Below are positions 49,270-63,539 of a stretch of DNA of 64,000 nt, piece by piece. Position 1 is the stretch's first letter; each line of letters begins with the position of its first letter. Made by a program: the position numbers and the translations under genes. The notes under the pieces are model-generated. The model was not told the DNA's origin. It did not search any database and saw only the letters and a list, made by a program, of their open reading frames with translations. Source of the stretch: Capitulum mitella (Eukaryota > Arthropoda > Thecostraca > Pollicipedomorpha > Pollicipedidae). Where the stretch lies: contig CP099839.1 in NCBI GenBank assembly GCA_030062745.1, positions 12,253,302 through 12,317,301 on the forward strand. The letters run 5' to 3'.

Positions 49270-51290
49270 AAGTTAAAGTAACAATCACTCAATTTACAGT
49301 TTCGCTGGTAACAGTCTGAAAACGGACGCAAAGAATGAACCTCTTGTGTGTTCGATGAACCAGGACTATTGTTAGTGAAGAATTAAGACAGCAAGTAGTC
49401 GCCAACTTGTAACGTCCATTGTTACTCATAGACGTCACGAGTTTTATTAACGGGCATCTGGATGATTCTTGTCAATGCAAAACGCATTACCATTGTGCAC
49501 TGGACCACACAGGCTAGTTGGCGCATTCAAACTATCCTACGTTGCGAGTAACACTGATTAAATACTCCTTTGGACGGGCCTAGAAAACGGAGGACAAAAA
49601 CTAAATCGCATTATAGAACATGGGGATGAACAAAACGAAGTGTTCATTTTCCCTTCAATGTGCTTTCACCCGTGCGAAGAAATTCTCCGTCGGACTTCTG
49701 GGCTAATTCGCGCTTGTTAAAACGGCCAGTGATTCCAACTGTTTGAAATCATCTGGTGGTGGATCCAGAAAACGAATAATAAAAAGTAGGCCAGATTACA
49801 AAATATGATGCACTAAACACAGTAGCACAGTTGTTTTTTCCCTGATTTTACTTCACCTATTACAGTAATTGTTTGTTGGACTTCTCGACTAACTCGCCGT
49901 GGTCAAAACAGTCGGTAGGACATATTGTGGGACGTATGATGGGACCTACTGCCTTCCTCTCGATTCTGAACATACGTTCTGTAATTTTGTTTAAAATAGT
50001 TATCTCCTCTTTCCCATGTCGTACTACAAACGGATATTTATCGATATACTCCAGGAATCCGCACTCAGGGAGTGGTTATTGCATCGTTGTAAACCTAAGG
50101 GACTGCATTCTTAAGTGTTATACGCACCCGAGATATTGCTTTCTGGCATTATTAAGCAATTCAGACACACCATAGGCAAAAGCGTTCACGACCAAAAAGA
50201 ACATAACTCTCGAAATTGTTCAAATGATAAAAATACCGGTTACAAAATGTGGATAAAAATGCAGAGCACTAAAAGTTTTAAGCTGTTACCCGACAAAAAC
50301 TGCAAATTTCAATGCCACGATGCCAATGGGAAAGAACCCACAAGCAAAAACAGAAGAAGACACATTTCTGTTGGACGGAGGTAATCGCACAGCTTCGTTT
50401 TTTTATGGTACAGGAAAGTGCGGGTTTCGTAACCAGACCGTGCCTAAAGAAAAACACATAGTGACTGACGGCTTTTGGGAGGGAATAACTAATTTCCTAT
50501 CTAAATGAAGACTGCCACAGTTTCAACAGCAATGAAAAAAGTCTCCATTTACATTGTCAAGTCTCCATTTACATCTCCATTACATTACTCCATTGCATAC
50601 AAAGTCTCCATGCTCCCACGAATCAAAATGTCATATTCTCAATCGGCTGGAAAATGCCATTTCATCACACTCGAAGCGAAACGGATCACACCAAAATACT
50701 AACGCAGCTACAAAACGCGATGAATCGTATGTCATCACATATGGTATGCCATCATACCACGAATCCGTCAACGATGAAAGCACTACTTGAACTGAAAACC
50801 ATTGGAATGAAAAGCTCATCCAAGTGCAAGGAAAGAGCACCGCAGTTTTGAAATCGCCCGTGAAAACGTAAAAGATGGCGTTGGCATAAGATGGCATAGG
50901 CGTGGAACTGGGTAGGATGCCCACCTAGGATATATTCGAGTATGTATTTCGCTGGCGGTCGATTTCTGTTTAACCGTTTTTATGTACATCGATAAATGCT
51001 TCTCGCTAGTTCAGACGAATGAGGAGTCATCGCCCCAAATGGGATGTCTAATGGCATAAAGCAGCAGTTTGCGCACTACACAGGGTCTTTCACTGGAAAT
51101 GGAACTTTGTGATCATGCACTGGAAGCTCACCAATCGTACAAAACATATGCAAATCCGTGCACGTGACAACAACAGAAAAACATTCCCATTTTCAAGACA
51201 TATTTGTTTGTTCTCAGTGTCGGTCTCCTTGACGAACTCCTAAGATGGCAATGTGTACTCTCGGGGAAAACTGACAAAAGTCGCCCTTTT
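49270..51290. other. Stretch with no recognisable gene
   Basis: Short overlapping frames only. A small direct duplication of AAGTCTCCATTTACAT lies at about 50537-50575. Confidence 0.35.
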
Positions 51291-51309
51291 CGGCCAACCA
51301 GGAGACCTG

Positions 51310-52372
51310 AATAATTATCCGAAATGTAGCGCGCCGAAACGGTACCGCCGTTCAAAAGAGATTCCGTACGCAGTGCGGATTGTCTTTGAAGCAAGTGACA
51401 GGGCTCAATGCTTTCAAAAGGCTGCTTGACCGATTCATCAAAATCACAGGCCATGCACGGCCACAAATGAAGTGTGGCGGGCGGCCCCCGCTCTCTGATG
51501 ACCTGGTCGACAAGGTGCGGGATTTTACCCAACCATTCTGGAAACGAAGAGAGGATGTATCCCTCGGCATCAGTCAGGTCGCTTGAAATCTGTATTGACA
51601 CGGCACGGAGAGTGTTGCGGAAGAAACTGGGGTGGTACCCCTACAAGCCACACACTGCCGTGCTTCTTACTCCCAGGCACGAGGAAGACCGGGTCATTTC
51701 CTGCCAGTGACCCGGTCTGCTCCTCGGCCGCCCGCATGGATTCGAAGTGACAGTAATTTGGACTGATGAAAAATGGTTCCGTCTGAAACGAACGCCGAAC
51801 AAGCGAAATGAACGGTATTGGGCACCACGCAGCCCCAATGTGGCCGGGAGTGCCGCATCCAAGGCGGGAAAAACGCTTTGTGCTGGGCCGCCATGGTGGA
51901 ATGCCGAATCATTATCTTCTGCTTCGGTGCGGACGAGACGGTCACTGGTAAGACCTACTGCCTGCCACTTCTGAGCGAGCTCTGCCCTCGAGTACGCGCG
52001 CTTGCAACAAAGCGACAGTACTGGTTCCAACAAGACGGTGCCACTTTACACAGCACCCTCGCCGTCCGGTTCTGGCTGCAAGAGGTTCGGCGACCGGGTC
52101 ATCCGCCGGCGAACTTCCCGCCCATGGCCTGCACGCAGCCCAAATCCGCCACCCCTAAACTTCAGGTTCTTGTCGATGGCGATCTGGCGATCTCAGAGGT
52201 CCGACGAGCCACTCCAACAGCGCTGCAAGAGTTGAAGCGGGTAGTGGATGAGTTCGCGGCATTCGTCGAACCGGGTGAAGTTAACCGCGTTAAATGCGCG
52301 TTAGCTTACGCAGACGAGCCGCGACCTGCGTCAAGCGGAACGGCGCTTCTGTTGAGACAGCGCGGTGAATAG
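51310..52372 (+). pseudogene. Tc1/mariner-superfamily transposase pseudogene
   Basis: An N-terminal helix-turn-helix remnant (GGRPPLSDDLVDKVRDF) is followed by VLRKKLGWYPYKPH, VIWTDEKWFRLKRTPNKRN (first catalytic Asp), YWFQQDGATLHSTLAV (second Asp) and RRTSRPWPARSPNPPPLNF. In the last, the third catalytic acid, expected in the PLDFWF-type word, is Asn. Blocks lie in at least three frames joined by indels (near 51590, 51710-51740 and 52080), so it is dead. The C-terminal part (LQELKRVVDEFAAFVEP) runs to a stop at 52370. Terminal inverted repeats were not found. The intact enzyme would cut and paste the element at TA sites. Confidence 0.8.
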
Positions 52373-52834
52373 TGTGTCAGTGATGGTGGAAATAAAATGT
52401 CCCAGTATTAGCCTGCGTTTCATGGCAAAACCTTCCAACTACACAGTATTTATATACTCACCACAGTCATTTCAAAAATTCCATTTCTAATGAAAAACTC
52501 TGTAGCTGGGCACGGAGCATCTACTACGAGGCCATGCGGCGTTCATTAGTGTTGCTATTTTCGGAAAAAAATCAAAGCAATTTCCGACCAGGTTTTCAGG
52601 AGGAAGTCATGCTAGTGTCCAAGAATGTCCAAGATCCAAGCCTGTAGAAAATTCAAAAAAGAAAATTCAATTTTTTTTTCATTTTAACGCCTGCTTCCGG
52701 TCTGCAAAGAGCCAGGACTATCTGTATTTCCAGGTTCACAGCCAGGATTTTCTTAAGAGGGGGTGGGAGGCGGGGCCCAGTGTGATTTTAAATCACACAA
52801 AGACCGCCTGCAGGGAAGACGATGTGCAATAGTC

Positions 52835-54048
52835 TTAACCCTATTCCCGGCAGGGGGGGGCGGAATCCGTCCCCCTCGGGTTTTTTGCTTGCCAATTCCA
52901 GGTTTTTTAACGCAGCTTTACAAAACTTGGTGACTTTTCCTAGCTATCCTTTCTACGTGCTGTGACAAAATTTCAAAATTCTATTTTGCTCAGGGGTGGA
53001 GTCAGGCAACGTTTCTGAGAGACACCTTATGCCATTTTTGGCCATGTTGAGGGTAAAATAAAAATGTCTGCTAAAAACAGAGTCTTAAAGCTAGAACTTA
53101 AAACTTGACATGGATGTATAACTAAATAGTTGGGCAATGTACAGATGTAATTTTGTTTATCTGAGGTCATTTTACAAGGTCAGGTTAAGGTCAAAAGTCA
53201 AAATTTGTTTTTTCGCTATAACTTCGGCGCCGTTTTTTCAAATGCCGAACCCGGAATACAAAAAACGTAAAAAGGTGCCTTCTACTTGTATAGCAAGTTT
53301 CAGCTTGATATCAGGTCAGGCCACGGAGCTATGACCTAAAATGTCAGTGCGCGTACCCTATATCGCAATAGCCATAAAATGAAATTTTTGAAATAGAGTG
53401 GATTCAAACCATTGAAAACGTTTACAAATAATATTAAATGCACACGAGATCATTCCAAGTGACCCCAAGGTCACTGGAGGTCATTTAAGGTCAAAGGTCA
53501 CAAGTTGATCTGAGAAACGTGTGACCATGACAGTTCCCCCTTTTCATGTCCCCTGGCACCGCCTATGCTAAATTATACAAACATTGTAATGCGATTTGTA
53601 CTTCCTTAGTGTAACATGACTAGCAGAAGCGAAAAAAGGGTGTTTTCCTCTTTTGTTCATCCAGTTGTTAGAAAACTAATCCTCCTATTTTTGAAACCCT
53701 GTGAACGCCCACGAATTTTCTCAAAATTTCAGATTTGCGGACCCATGGTAAAAGCCCTATCCATAATCTCTCGATTCATGCCAGTTTCATCGCAATCGGT
53801 CCATAAACAACGGAGTTATAAGAAGTCCAAAAGTACCCCCGTTTTGACATTTTTGCCCCCTGTATCCACAAATTTCAAAATTTTGAAAATTTCTTTTTAT
53901 AAAAATGTAGTTCACGTGACGGCAAATCGATTGCCGTTTGTTGCGATGAAATCAGACGAGTAGTTCTCGAGATCTCAGGGGGGGCCGAATCCGCCCCCCC
54001 CCCATCGGGAATCGACCATACCGTCTAGCCCTCCGGGAATAGGGTTAA
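52835..54048 (+). mobile_element. piggyBac-like non-autonomous element, copy 3
   Basis: TTAACCCTATTCCCGG at the left and CCGGGAATAGGGTTAA at the right, with TTAA intact at both ends; 1214 bp. It is in the same orientation as copy 1 and very similar to copy 2 in reverse. G-run/C-run hairpins sit near both ends. The nested position shows that it inserted after the surrounding repeat. A 115-codon frame (53616-53963) has no domain and is not considered a gene. Confidence 0.85.
53468..53500 (+). promoter_or_regulatory. AGGTCA direct-repeat array inside copy 3
   Basis: AGGTCA lies at 53468-53473, 53478-53483, 53488-53493 and 53495-53500, giving spacers 4, 4 and 1, identical to copy 2. Copy 1 has a decayed version near 35584-35613. 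Further AGGTCA words lie about 300 bp upstream (53163-53200). Confidence 0.45.
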
Positions 54049-54099
54049 ATAAATGGGGGCTAAGGGGTACGGCCCACTTCTGGCTGCGCCGGTGTGTAT

Positions 54100-56165
54100 T
54101 GTCTATTAAAAACAGTCAAAAACGAAAATTAAAAGCTTACAGTCATTGTTAAAGGAAGCAGGAGAAATGAAACAAATACGTCTTTCAGTTTTTTAGGCCT
54201 GTAGCGCTGGTCATATGGCAGAATGCAGGTGTACTATGAATAATATTCCATAAACAAATTCCCCTCCTCCCACTTTGCATTTTTCCGTCTCGCACCTACG
54301 CTTTTGCTTACAGATAAAGTAGCTTACAATAAGGGCATTTGGTGCGGTCACTTCCATAACCAAAATAGGTATTTTTCATGTTTGGTTCATCCGGTGTAGT
54401 CTTCTCATTATCAAATTTGAGTGAAACGCTTTTCTTAAAAAGAATTGGCCACTGTTGACGATTTTTTTTTTCACAATCTGGCACTCTTTTGGGTTAACGG
54501 ACAGCCATATGACAACAAATGTGGCACATCTTCTTGGGCTATCGAGCAAAATAGGACTAACAGCATTACCGTGAAATCTATGCGGCATAATACGATAAAT
54601 GACACGTATGGCTGGGAATCCAATCATTTTATAGAAATAAATAAGGTAGGGCCACTGCTGAGAGGGAAGTAGGACATAACCATGAGACAACAGATTTGCC
54701 AAAGTGCAGTTATGTTACAAACCAATGTCACGGGGAAATGTGTGCTTGAGCTATGTAGCACATCATGAATGCCATGTTGCATTTTGCATGTGCCGTGAAA
54801 TAGCTATGGGTCATCTGCAGATTGTTAGGCCTGTTTTTGGTTTGCAGTGCCATGAGGTAGTTGTGCGCCTTCCATAAACGTAATGTTGCACCTATATTTC
54901 TGGGAAGCATGGGCAGTCCCGTCATCTTAAAACTGAACGCTGTGAGCATTGAATGAAAAAATGGACCTAAGAGCTGATTGAGCACTCTCAGCAGTTTCAT
55001 AAAACTACATTTATGTGTCATCTGCAATTCGTAAGATAATGATGATCATTCAGTGTAGTCTGTGGTTTGTTCTGGCAAATGGTGGCACAATATATTGTCT
55101 TCTGTTTGAATATAGCAATGACATTAAAATTGTATCCAGTGTGATGCATTCCAGATTTCACTTAGAAGTCCATAATGATTGCTCTGACCAACAGCAGTCT
55201 TGTTTCACTTCAGATGTATGCGATAAGGGTATGAGCATGAAAAGACGTGGAACTGAATTTGGTCTGTAAGATGCAGAAGCCTAGCCAACCATGGTGTTGA
55301 GTAACTACCAAAATGATTGTTTTATGCCATGCTTGGAGCTGAGTTTATAACTGGAATATTCAGCGACATGTGGTTTTGTCACGTCTTTGACAGTTGGCTT
55401 GCAGCACGCTGTCCAATTTTTCCGGGAAATAAATGCTCTGTCGAACTGATTTCCGATTCGGAAACGGGAAAATCTTGGAAAAGTCCGAATTTTCATTCCG
55501 ATAATCAACACTAGCGTTCTACAGTCAAACAGTCAAAGCACCTTTGGTAAAGGGTGAAGATATTTCATTCCATAGAATAAATGCAAGTGTCTAACACTGA
55601 TGAACATTTGCTGATTACGCCCAGCTACTAATGCTGTTGCCAATATGTTCCACTGCGGTGGACATAAAGAGTCACATATTCTCACGTCGGCAGTTAGTGA
55701 AGCTGCTACTGAAATAGCATGTTCTTAGAAGCCTATGTCGAGTTTTTATCGTGGAATTTTGGTAGTCTCTTGAACTTTTCTGTCCTGCAAAATATTTAGA
55801 TGCTTTGAAAAAGTTTATTCAGAAATGGTCAAAAGCAAAAATTTAATAAATGAAGTGAGGAAAAAACGTTTTTTCCTGATAAACGAAAAAGCTCATCACC
55901 TTGCCAACAAAAGGATTTGTGTCAGTGGTAATGAGACTTACGACGTAATATACGATATACATTGCGTGCATAATGTACATCAGGGTGTAAAATACGATGT
56001 GCCTTGATTTAAAACACAGAGCGTTAAAAGACCCTCAAACCCCATCCGTCCCTTCCCTTTGAAGCCTCATTCAAAACAACGCCAGAGATCGATATGAGAC
56101 TCCTCGGTCCTCTAGTAACCTCGCCAACCATGTTGCAAGCTTAATCGCCCCCTCCCCCCCAGAAC
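54100..56165. other. Stretch with no recognisable gene
   Basis: Frames of up to 108 codons, no domains, no repeats with clear ends. Confidence 0.35.
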
Positions 56166-56215
56166 GTGGCGCGTTCTGGACTCTCAAACGAAGGTGCTGT
56201 AAGCTGTACTCTGGG

Positions 56216-56660
56216 ACACCAGAAGATATCATCCCAGCATATCCTGTCCCAAAAGGAACCACCATCATTGGCGAGGCCTATTCAAAGAATATCAAGGATC
56301 ATCTGCCAGCTATCGCCCAGCGCCACCCAGAAAAAGCACAGGGTCGATTCGTCCTGCACCACAACTCCTCTCCCCATCGTGCCTTCGTGGTGACGGCCAC
56401 CCTCGACGAAAACGGCACCAAACTGCTCGAGCACCCTCCCCATTCGCCCGATCTGGTACCCAGCGACAATTGGCTGTTTTCGGGGATGAAGAATCACCTA
56501 CGAGCACGAAAGTTCGGTTCGCGGTCGGCGCTGGGTTCCGCCGTCTACTAGTACGGTAAAAAGAACTCCTATTCAGAGTTTCCGAGAGGCAATCCAGAAC
56601 CTGGTTAAGAGATGAGAACGTTGTGTTCAGCTTCAGGGTTAGTTCGTCGAAGTGTGAGCC
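56216..56660 (+). pseudogene. mariner transposase C-terminal pseudogene
   Basis: An open frame from 56216 to a stop at 56549 reads through VLHHNSSPHRAFVV and LLEHPPHSPDLVPSDNWLF to MKNHLRARKFGS. These are the second and third catalytic regions of mariner (HHDNASPH and SPDLAPxD). The catalytic Asp of the HHDN motif is missing, apparently by deletion of one residue. After the stop, a frame shifted by one base (from 56577) gives FREAIQNLVKR, stop, ERCVQLQG, stop, the usual mariner C-terminus. The N-terminal half and TIRs were not found. It is dead. Confidence 0.75.
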
Positions 56661-56664
56661 TTTT

Positions 56665-58580
56665 TTGATGCAGATGTGTTGACAAACGAGTCACAGCCGA
56701 ACGGAACTTATTTTTTTCAACGCACTGGCATTTATCCTGTGCAACAGACCATGTTGTCTTACCAAGCCTCATTGAAAGGTATCTTACCATCGTGTCTTTA
56801 GGGAAAAATCGAATCTAGCCCGCGGCAATTTATACCTACAATAATTTGAGGTTACAGAGACAGAGTGTGTTTCCTCCGAACCCGGATTCCCAGTATGTTT
56901 CCAAGCGCTACAAACGAAATTCAGCTATGCATTGGGTACGCCTACGGCTTTTGGCCCGTGCGTTCCCGACAGGTATGCCTGGGTACTCGGTATGATTTTT
57001 CTTCGCTCACTTAATTTCAGTTATATTCACTGGGCTTAGATATGTCGTGAGGCATGCTACACAATGAAGTCCTACCAATTCCTCGAATATTTTAGCACGA
57101 GAGTAGACCAGGTTATCTTGACAATGCTAACAATTAATACGTTATCTCAGAAGCCGCCTGTGTTTTGAAAGCGTTGTTCTAGAAAAAGATTGTAAAAAGC
57201 CTCTCTAAGATGTTATTTGTATTGTCCCTTTAGTTCAGTGCTACAATATCAAGCATGGCTGCACATCTCAGTAAGCGTTGCGTGGCTTTGTTCGCAATAC
57301 AGGGCTTCATGCTTTTCAGTAGAAAATATATCCCCTGTTGAGCCCCGGCGAAAAACTTTCTATTTCACCCTGTAAACAGTGAATGTCGCCAACGCCATTT
57401 GCCAAATGGAGTCGTCTCTATAACTAAAAGCTTGGCCGACGGAGATGGAATTGTTTCAGTCGGGTTCGCTGGCCATCGGACGGTGAGAGACGCCTTGTTT
57501 CGAGCCTGACCGACCTGAGGTTCACCTGGCGACCTGCCAGCGGCGCCAGGCGTCTGCTGCTGCTGTGTGGCGGCGGCCGTGTCGGAACGGCGAACGGTGT
57601 AAATCACCGGCGCCTGACGCCCGCCAGGGCGCGGACCACCAAGCGCCCGGGCTCAACGGTCTGAAGCCACCCGGATTACCGACTTCACTGCGTGCCGCCG
57701 GCGTTCGCTTAAGCTGCACTGCCAGTGCTCTGATAAGTGCTTTGGGTTCAGCTGCGATGGCCACGGCCACTGGGTGCGTGACTGCAGTCTGCGGTCCAAA
57801 TTAAATACGAGACTGCTGTCTCAGGCGTGTTTGTTCTCCATGTTTCAGCCCGGCTTAGAGGCACTGATGAAAGCTACACACTGCCATGAAATAATGAGCC
57901 TGTTCAAATTCCTGCTATTTCTGCGGACTCTAATAGCTTGCGAAACGACGACTTTATCCAATGTAACTCATTTGGAAGTTTGCGTACATGGCTTCAGCCG
58001 GAGAGTGGTGCAGTAATAATGTTCGTTGTGTGTTATGCTCCTGTATAAGTTCGCATTAAAACTGCCATTCAGCGGTTTGTAAACAGCCGCTTTCCTAAAC
58101 ACTGAGTGTAATGCTTCATTTCTCTTCAAACTGACCAACATTTCCAGTATTAATTTTGTTTTTAAGAGGGATATAGGATATCTAACACAAAAATACATCC
58201 CACCCACCTTATTGGCGTTCTAGCAACATCTGCCGGAGCTACAAACTTTGTGAGGTGAGCAACATAATGTCTCTCCTCCTCAGTGTGTCACTCAGTCACT
58301 AAAATGAGTTACTCATGAAGGAATAAGTTGCCGTGCTCGACGTGCAAGTCTCACCTCGGAGTCGCAATAGGAATGCGTTTGCTGTTGTCGAAATCTCGGA
58401 AATACCAACGAATCCGACAGAAAAAGTATAGGGAGCCACTAACCCATCGGGATTAGGACCTCAATGCGAACTGCTTAACCACACATACGCACGAGCTTCA
58501 CGCTCACTCGCAACGAATGACGTATTTTCACACTGCGTGCGTGCCGTCAACAAGAACAATCACGCCCGTGCGAATACTGC
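56665..58580. other. Stretch with no recognisable gene
   Basis: Frames of up to 82 codons on both strands around a moderately GC-rich patch at 57500-57770. No domain or clear repeat. Confidence 0.3.
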
Positions 58581-58589
58581 AATTGCCTT

Positions 58590-58880
58590 TCCGCTCGCCA
58601 GCCGGCGCCGCTCCACACCATCGGCGACGAAGGGCCACCGAGCTGGTCCGCACTCACCCTGAGGGCCGCGCAGGCGAGGGCCGGCCTCACTGGCGCACGC
58701 TGAGCCGGCGTGACCCGGCCACCGCTGCCGGTACCAGGTGACTGCCGCCGCCCGGCCGGCCGCCGCCACACAATCAATGGACGCGCATCCCGGCGCCGGC
58801 CGGCGCCGCCGCCGCCGCCGCCGCGCCGACGACGCGCCAGGTAATCCCCCACGGCGGGTCACGCGGCTGCCGCAGCTTCC
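58590..58880. other. CpG-rich island
   Basis: Strongly CG-rich, including a GCCGCC run near 58803-58825. Open frames occur on both strands, without domains. A tandem AGGTCAC repeat adjoins it. Confidence 0.45.
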
Positions 58881-58883
58881 GCC

Positions 58884-59128
58884 GGCAGGTCACAAGTCAC
58901 TGGCGGGTCGCAGGTCACCGGCAGGTCACAGGGCCGCCGCAACGGCCACTGGAAGGTCACAGGAACGCCGCACTGGTCACTGACAGGCCACAGGTCACCG
59001 GCATATCGCACGTCCAGTGCAAAGGTCGCCATCGGGCCAGAGGCCACCGGACAGCCGGAGGTCACCGGTAGGTCACACGGCTGTTGTACCAGTCACCGGC
59101 AGGTGGCACTGATCGTGACTCGGTAGGT
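58884..59128. repeat. Imperfect tandem repeat of GGTCACAGGTCACCGGCA-like units
   Basis: About 245 bp in which CAGGTCAC, GGTCACCGG and GGTCACTG recur every 15-20 bp with drift. The minus-strand frame across it repeats a short CDLPVT-like peptide, an artefact of the repeat. Confidence 0.7.
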
Positions 59129-59129
59129 C

Positions 59130-60310
59130 CCAGAAATGGCATGCAGGTTATTTTTTGACGATACAATAGGTTTATTCGTTCAAAATCCCAAGAACTAAAA
59201 GCGTGCTTTACTTGCTTTTAGCTGGTGAGATTTCCTGTATGGCCTCGCTCGAAAAAGTCTAGATCGAGGTGTTTATGTGTCAGTGTGTGCGTTCGAGTTT
59301 CGGAGCCCCCAGAGACCGAACGCGCCAGCCGGTCGCGATACAAATGGCGCCATCGGTGCGCCGACTCGTCGGACAGAGTATGACGTAGGTTTCGAACCGA
59401 TTCGTGGCGTGTGGTACGTAGCACGTGGCGTGAGCCGGACCTCTGCAGAGTTCATTAAATCACGGGTACACGTAAAACAGCGGGTGCTGTTGACTCAAGA
59501 CTTGACGATAACATGGGCCTCACTTGCGGGTGCGTGCCGTCGTGGTCGACACCCTTATGCGATCCACGTGGCGATCCATAGTGTTTCGATTTGACTCAGA
59601 GAACTACTCCAAGTGCCGGCAACAGTGGCCTCAGCGGCTGAAATCTGGTGGGTAGATATGCCAGTACTAAGGCTACCCAACGGTATCCCATATGACGGGC
59701 AGGGTGCAACGGGTCACGTGCAGCGCGCTTGCGCCTCTTTTACATTCCTGTGTTTCGTATGGGCCAACTGCCGGAAAGCAAACGACGCAGTTTGGTGCGG
59801 TGATGGCTTGGAAAGGTGGACGGGCAGCTGGGCGATCAGTTTCGACGGATTCAGGTCGAAACGGGGGTGCAGCTTATATGTCAAATGCGAGGTGCCCAAT
59901 ATCAACAGCCCTTCTTCACTGCCGCAAAACTACGGCCGTTGGGATCCTGAAAATCGGCGGGCAGGAGCACGTGATACGTGCTCGTGATAACAGATCGTGA
60001 TGCGAGCACGAAATACATGTCATTCGTTACATGTGGCTGTTGTGTATGTCAGTGGCTGTAGCCCACGGGTGTAGGTACAGAGGGGTCCGAGAGGCCATGG
60101 CCCCGCTTTTTGGGAAATTTAACCTTAACTCCATGAGGAAAACGTCTCTGCCCCCCCCCCTTTCACTTTTCTGGATGCTCCTACGACCCTACTCCAGCAT
60201 TGTGTGTGAGGGACGCACGTGCTGAGGTGTGCCCCTTTGCCATTAAGGTCTGGCGATATATGCAGCCTGGCGATATATGCAGAGTACTGTGTGATCCCAT
60301 TGCAAACAGC
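59130..60310. other. Stretch with no recognisable gene
   Basis: Plus-strand frames of 102-124 codons at 59277-59594 and 59613-60000 show no domain. A 17-bp direct duplication (CCTGGCGATATATGCAG-like) lies at about 60246-60281. Confidence 0.3.
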
Positions 60311-60319
60311 CTATGCTGA

Positions 60320-60395
60320 TTGGTGGTCTTGGCCTGGAAGTCAGAACGCATGAGTGTGAATCAGGAGGCGCGGGTTCAAACCCTGCCGGCCGCGG
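60320..60395 (+). repeat. tRNA-like sequence, probably a SINE head
   Basis: GCGGGTTCAAACCCTGC at about 60369-60385 is a good B box in a stable T-arm-like hairpin. Upstream TGGTCTTGGCCTGG lies at about A-box distance. The pseudo-anticodon arm (GAGTGTGAATC) does not fold cleanly and the acceptor arms do not pair, so an intact tRNA gene is unlikely. Confidence 0.35.
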
Positions 60396-60399
60396 AAAA

Positions 60400-62696
<2,297 letters not shown>

Positions 62697-63539
62697 TGCC
62701 ATTTTTATGTTGGCAGATTCGTTAGTTATGAACAGTTTTCAACATTAGCCAGTGCCATTAAAGGTAATTATCGACATTAGAGTCAGCGTTGCCAAAATAG
62801 TTATGACAGCGGTAGTCATCAAGAGAGATCAGTCCACTGGAACGTTTACTTTATAGCCGGTATAAACCAGTTAGAACATTGCTCTATAATGACAGTTGTC
62901 GCTTTGTGGAACCGTCGCTTTGGTGTGAGCTCTTGAGAGAGAAAAGCATCACGACTCCGCACAAAAAAATTGTCGTTAAATTCACCGGACTGGTACTGGT
63001 GGGAATATACAGTCAACACAGCTAAAATGTTTTTGAAGTCAGTCTTTCCATCCAGTTCCACCAATAAGTCACGACCAGGTAGCATATTATGGCACATATA
63101 TCGTGAGAGTCATCTATGTAATGAGTTTCGTCAGACATTCATGAGTTCTGACCTTATGAATGGGTGAAAAGACCAACACGCAAACCGGAAAACTGAATCG
63201 GATCCCAGCCTGTCGGTAGTGGGAGGTCGTTAGATCACCTGCTTGCCTTGACTCCTCTTATTTCTGGGCTCTGGAAATCTCGGCTCTCCCCAACCGCTGC
63301 CATTATCACGGCGTCCACCTTCTACAAAGTTCTCGAATCGGCGTTTTTGAGTGAATCCATTGTTGACTGAATTTAACATCTGTAACGTTGGGTTCCATTA
63401 ACGTCGACTGACTGTGCGCAAGGCACCATTAATTGTGCTCACCAGCGGCAGAACGCGTTTCCGACATGGGGACATCATCGCAAGACAGCAATTTGCTTAA
63501 AGTGATATAACAGTTAATATTTTCAGGATTTAATCGGAG

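Larger units (their letters stand above)
52740..54094 (+). repeat. Dispersed repeat, occupied copy (split by element copy 3)
   Basis: The left part, 52740-52834, and the right part, 54049-54094, match 49115-49268. The junction GCAATAGTC-TTAA-ATAAATG...CTAAGGGG corresponds to GCAATGGTTTTCACAAAAATG...CTAAGGGG in the unoccupied copy. Confidence 0.65.
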
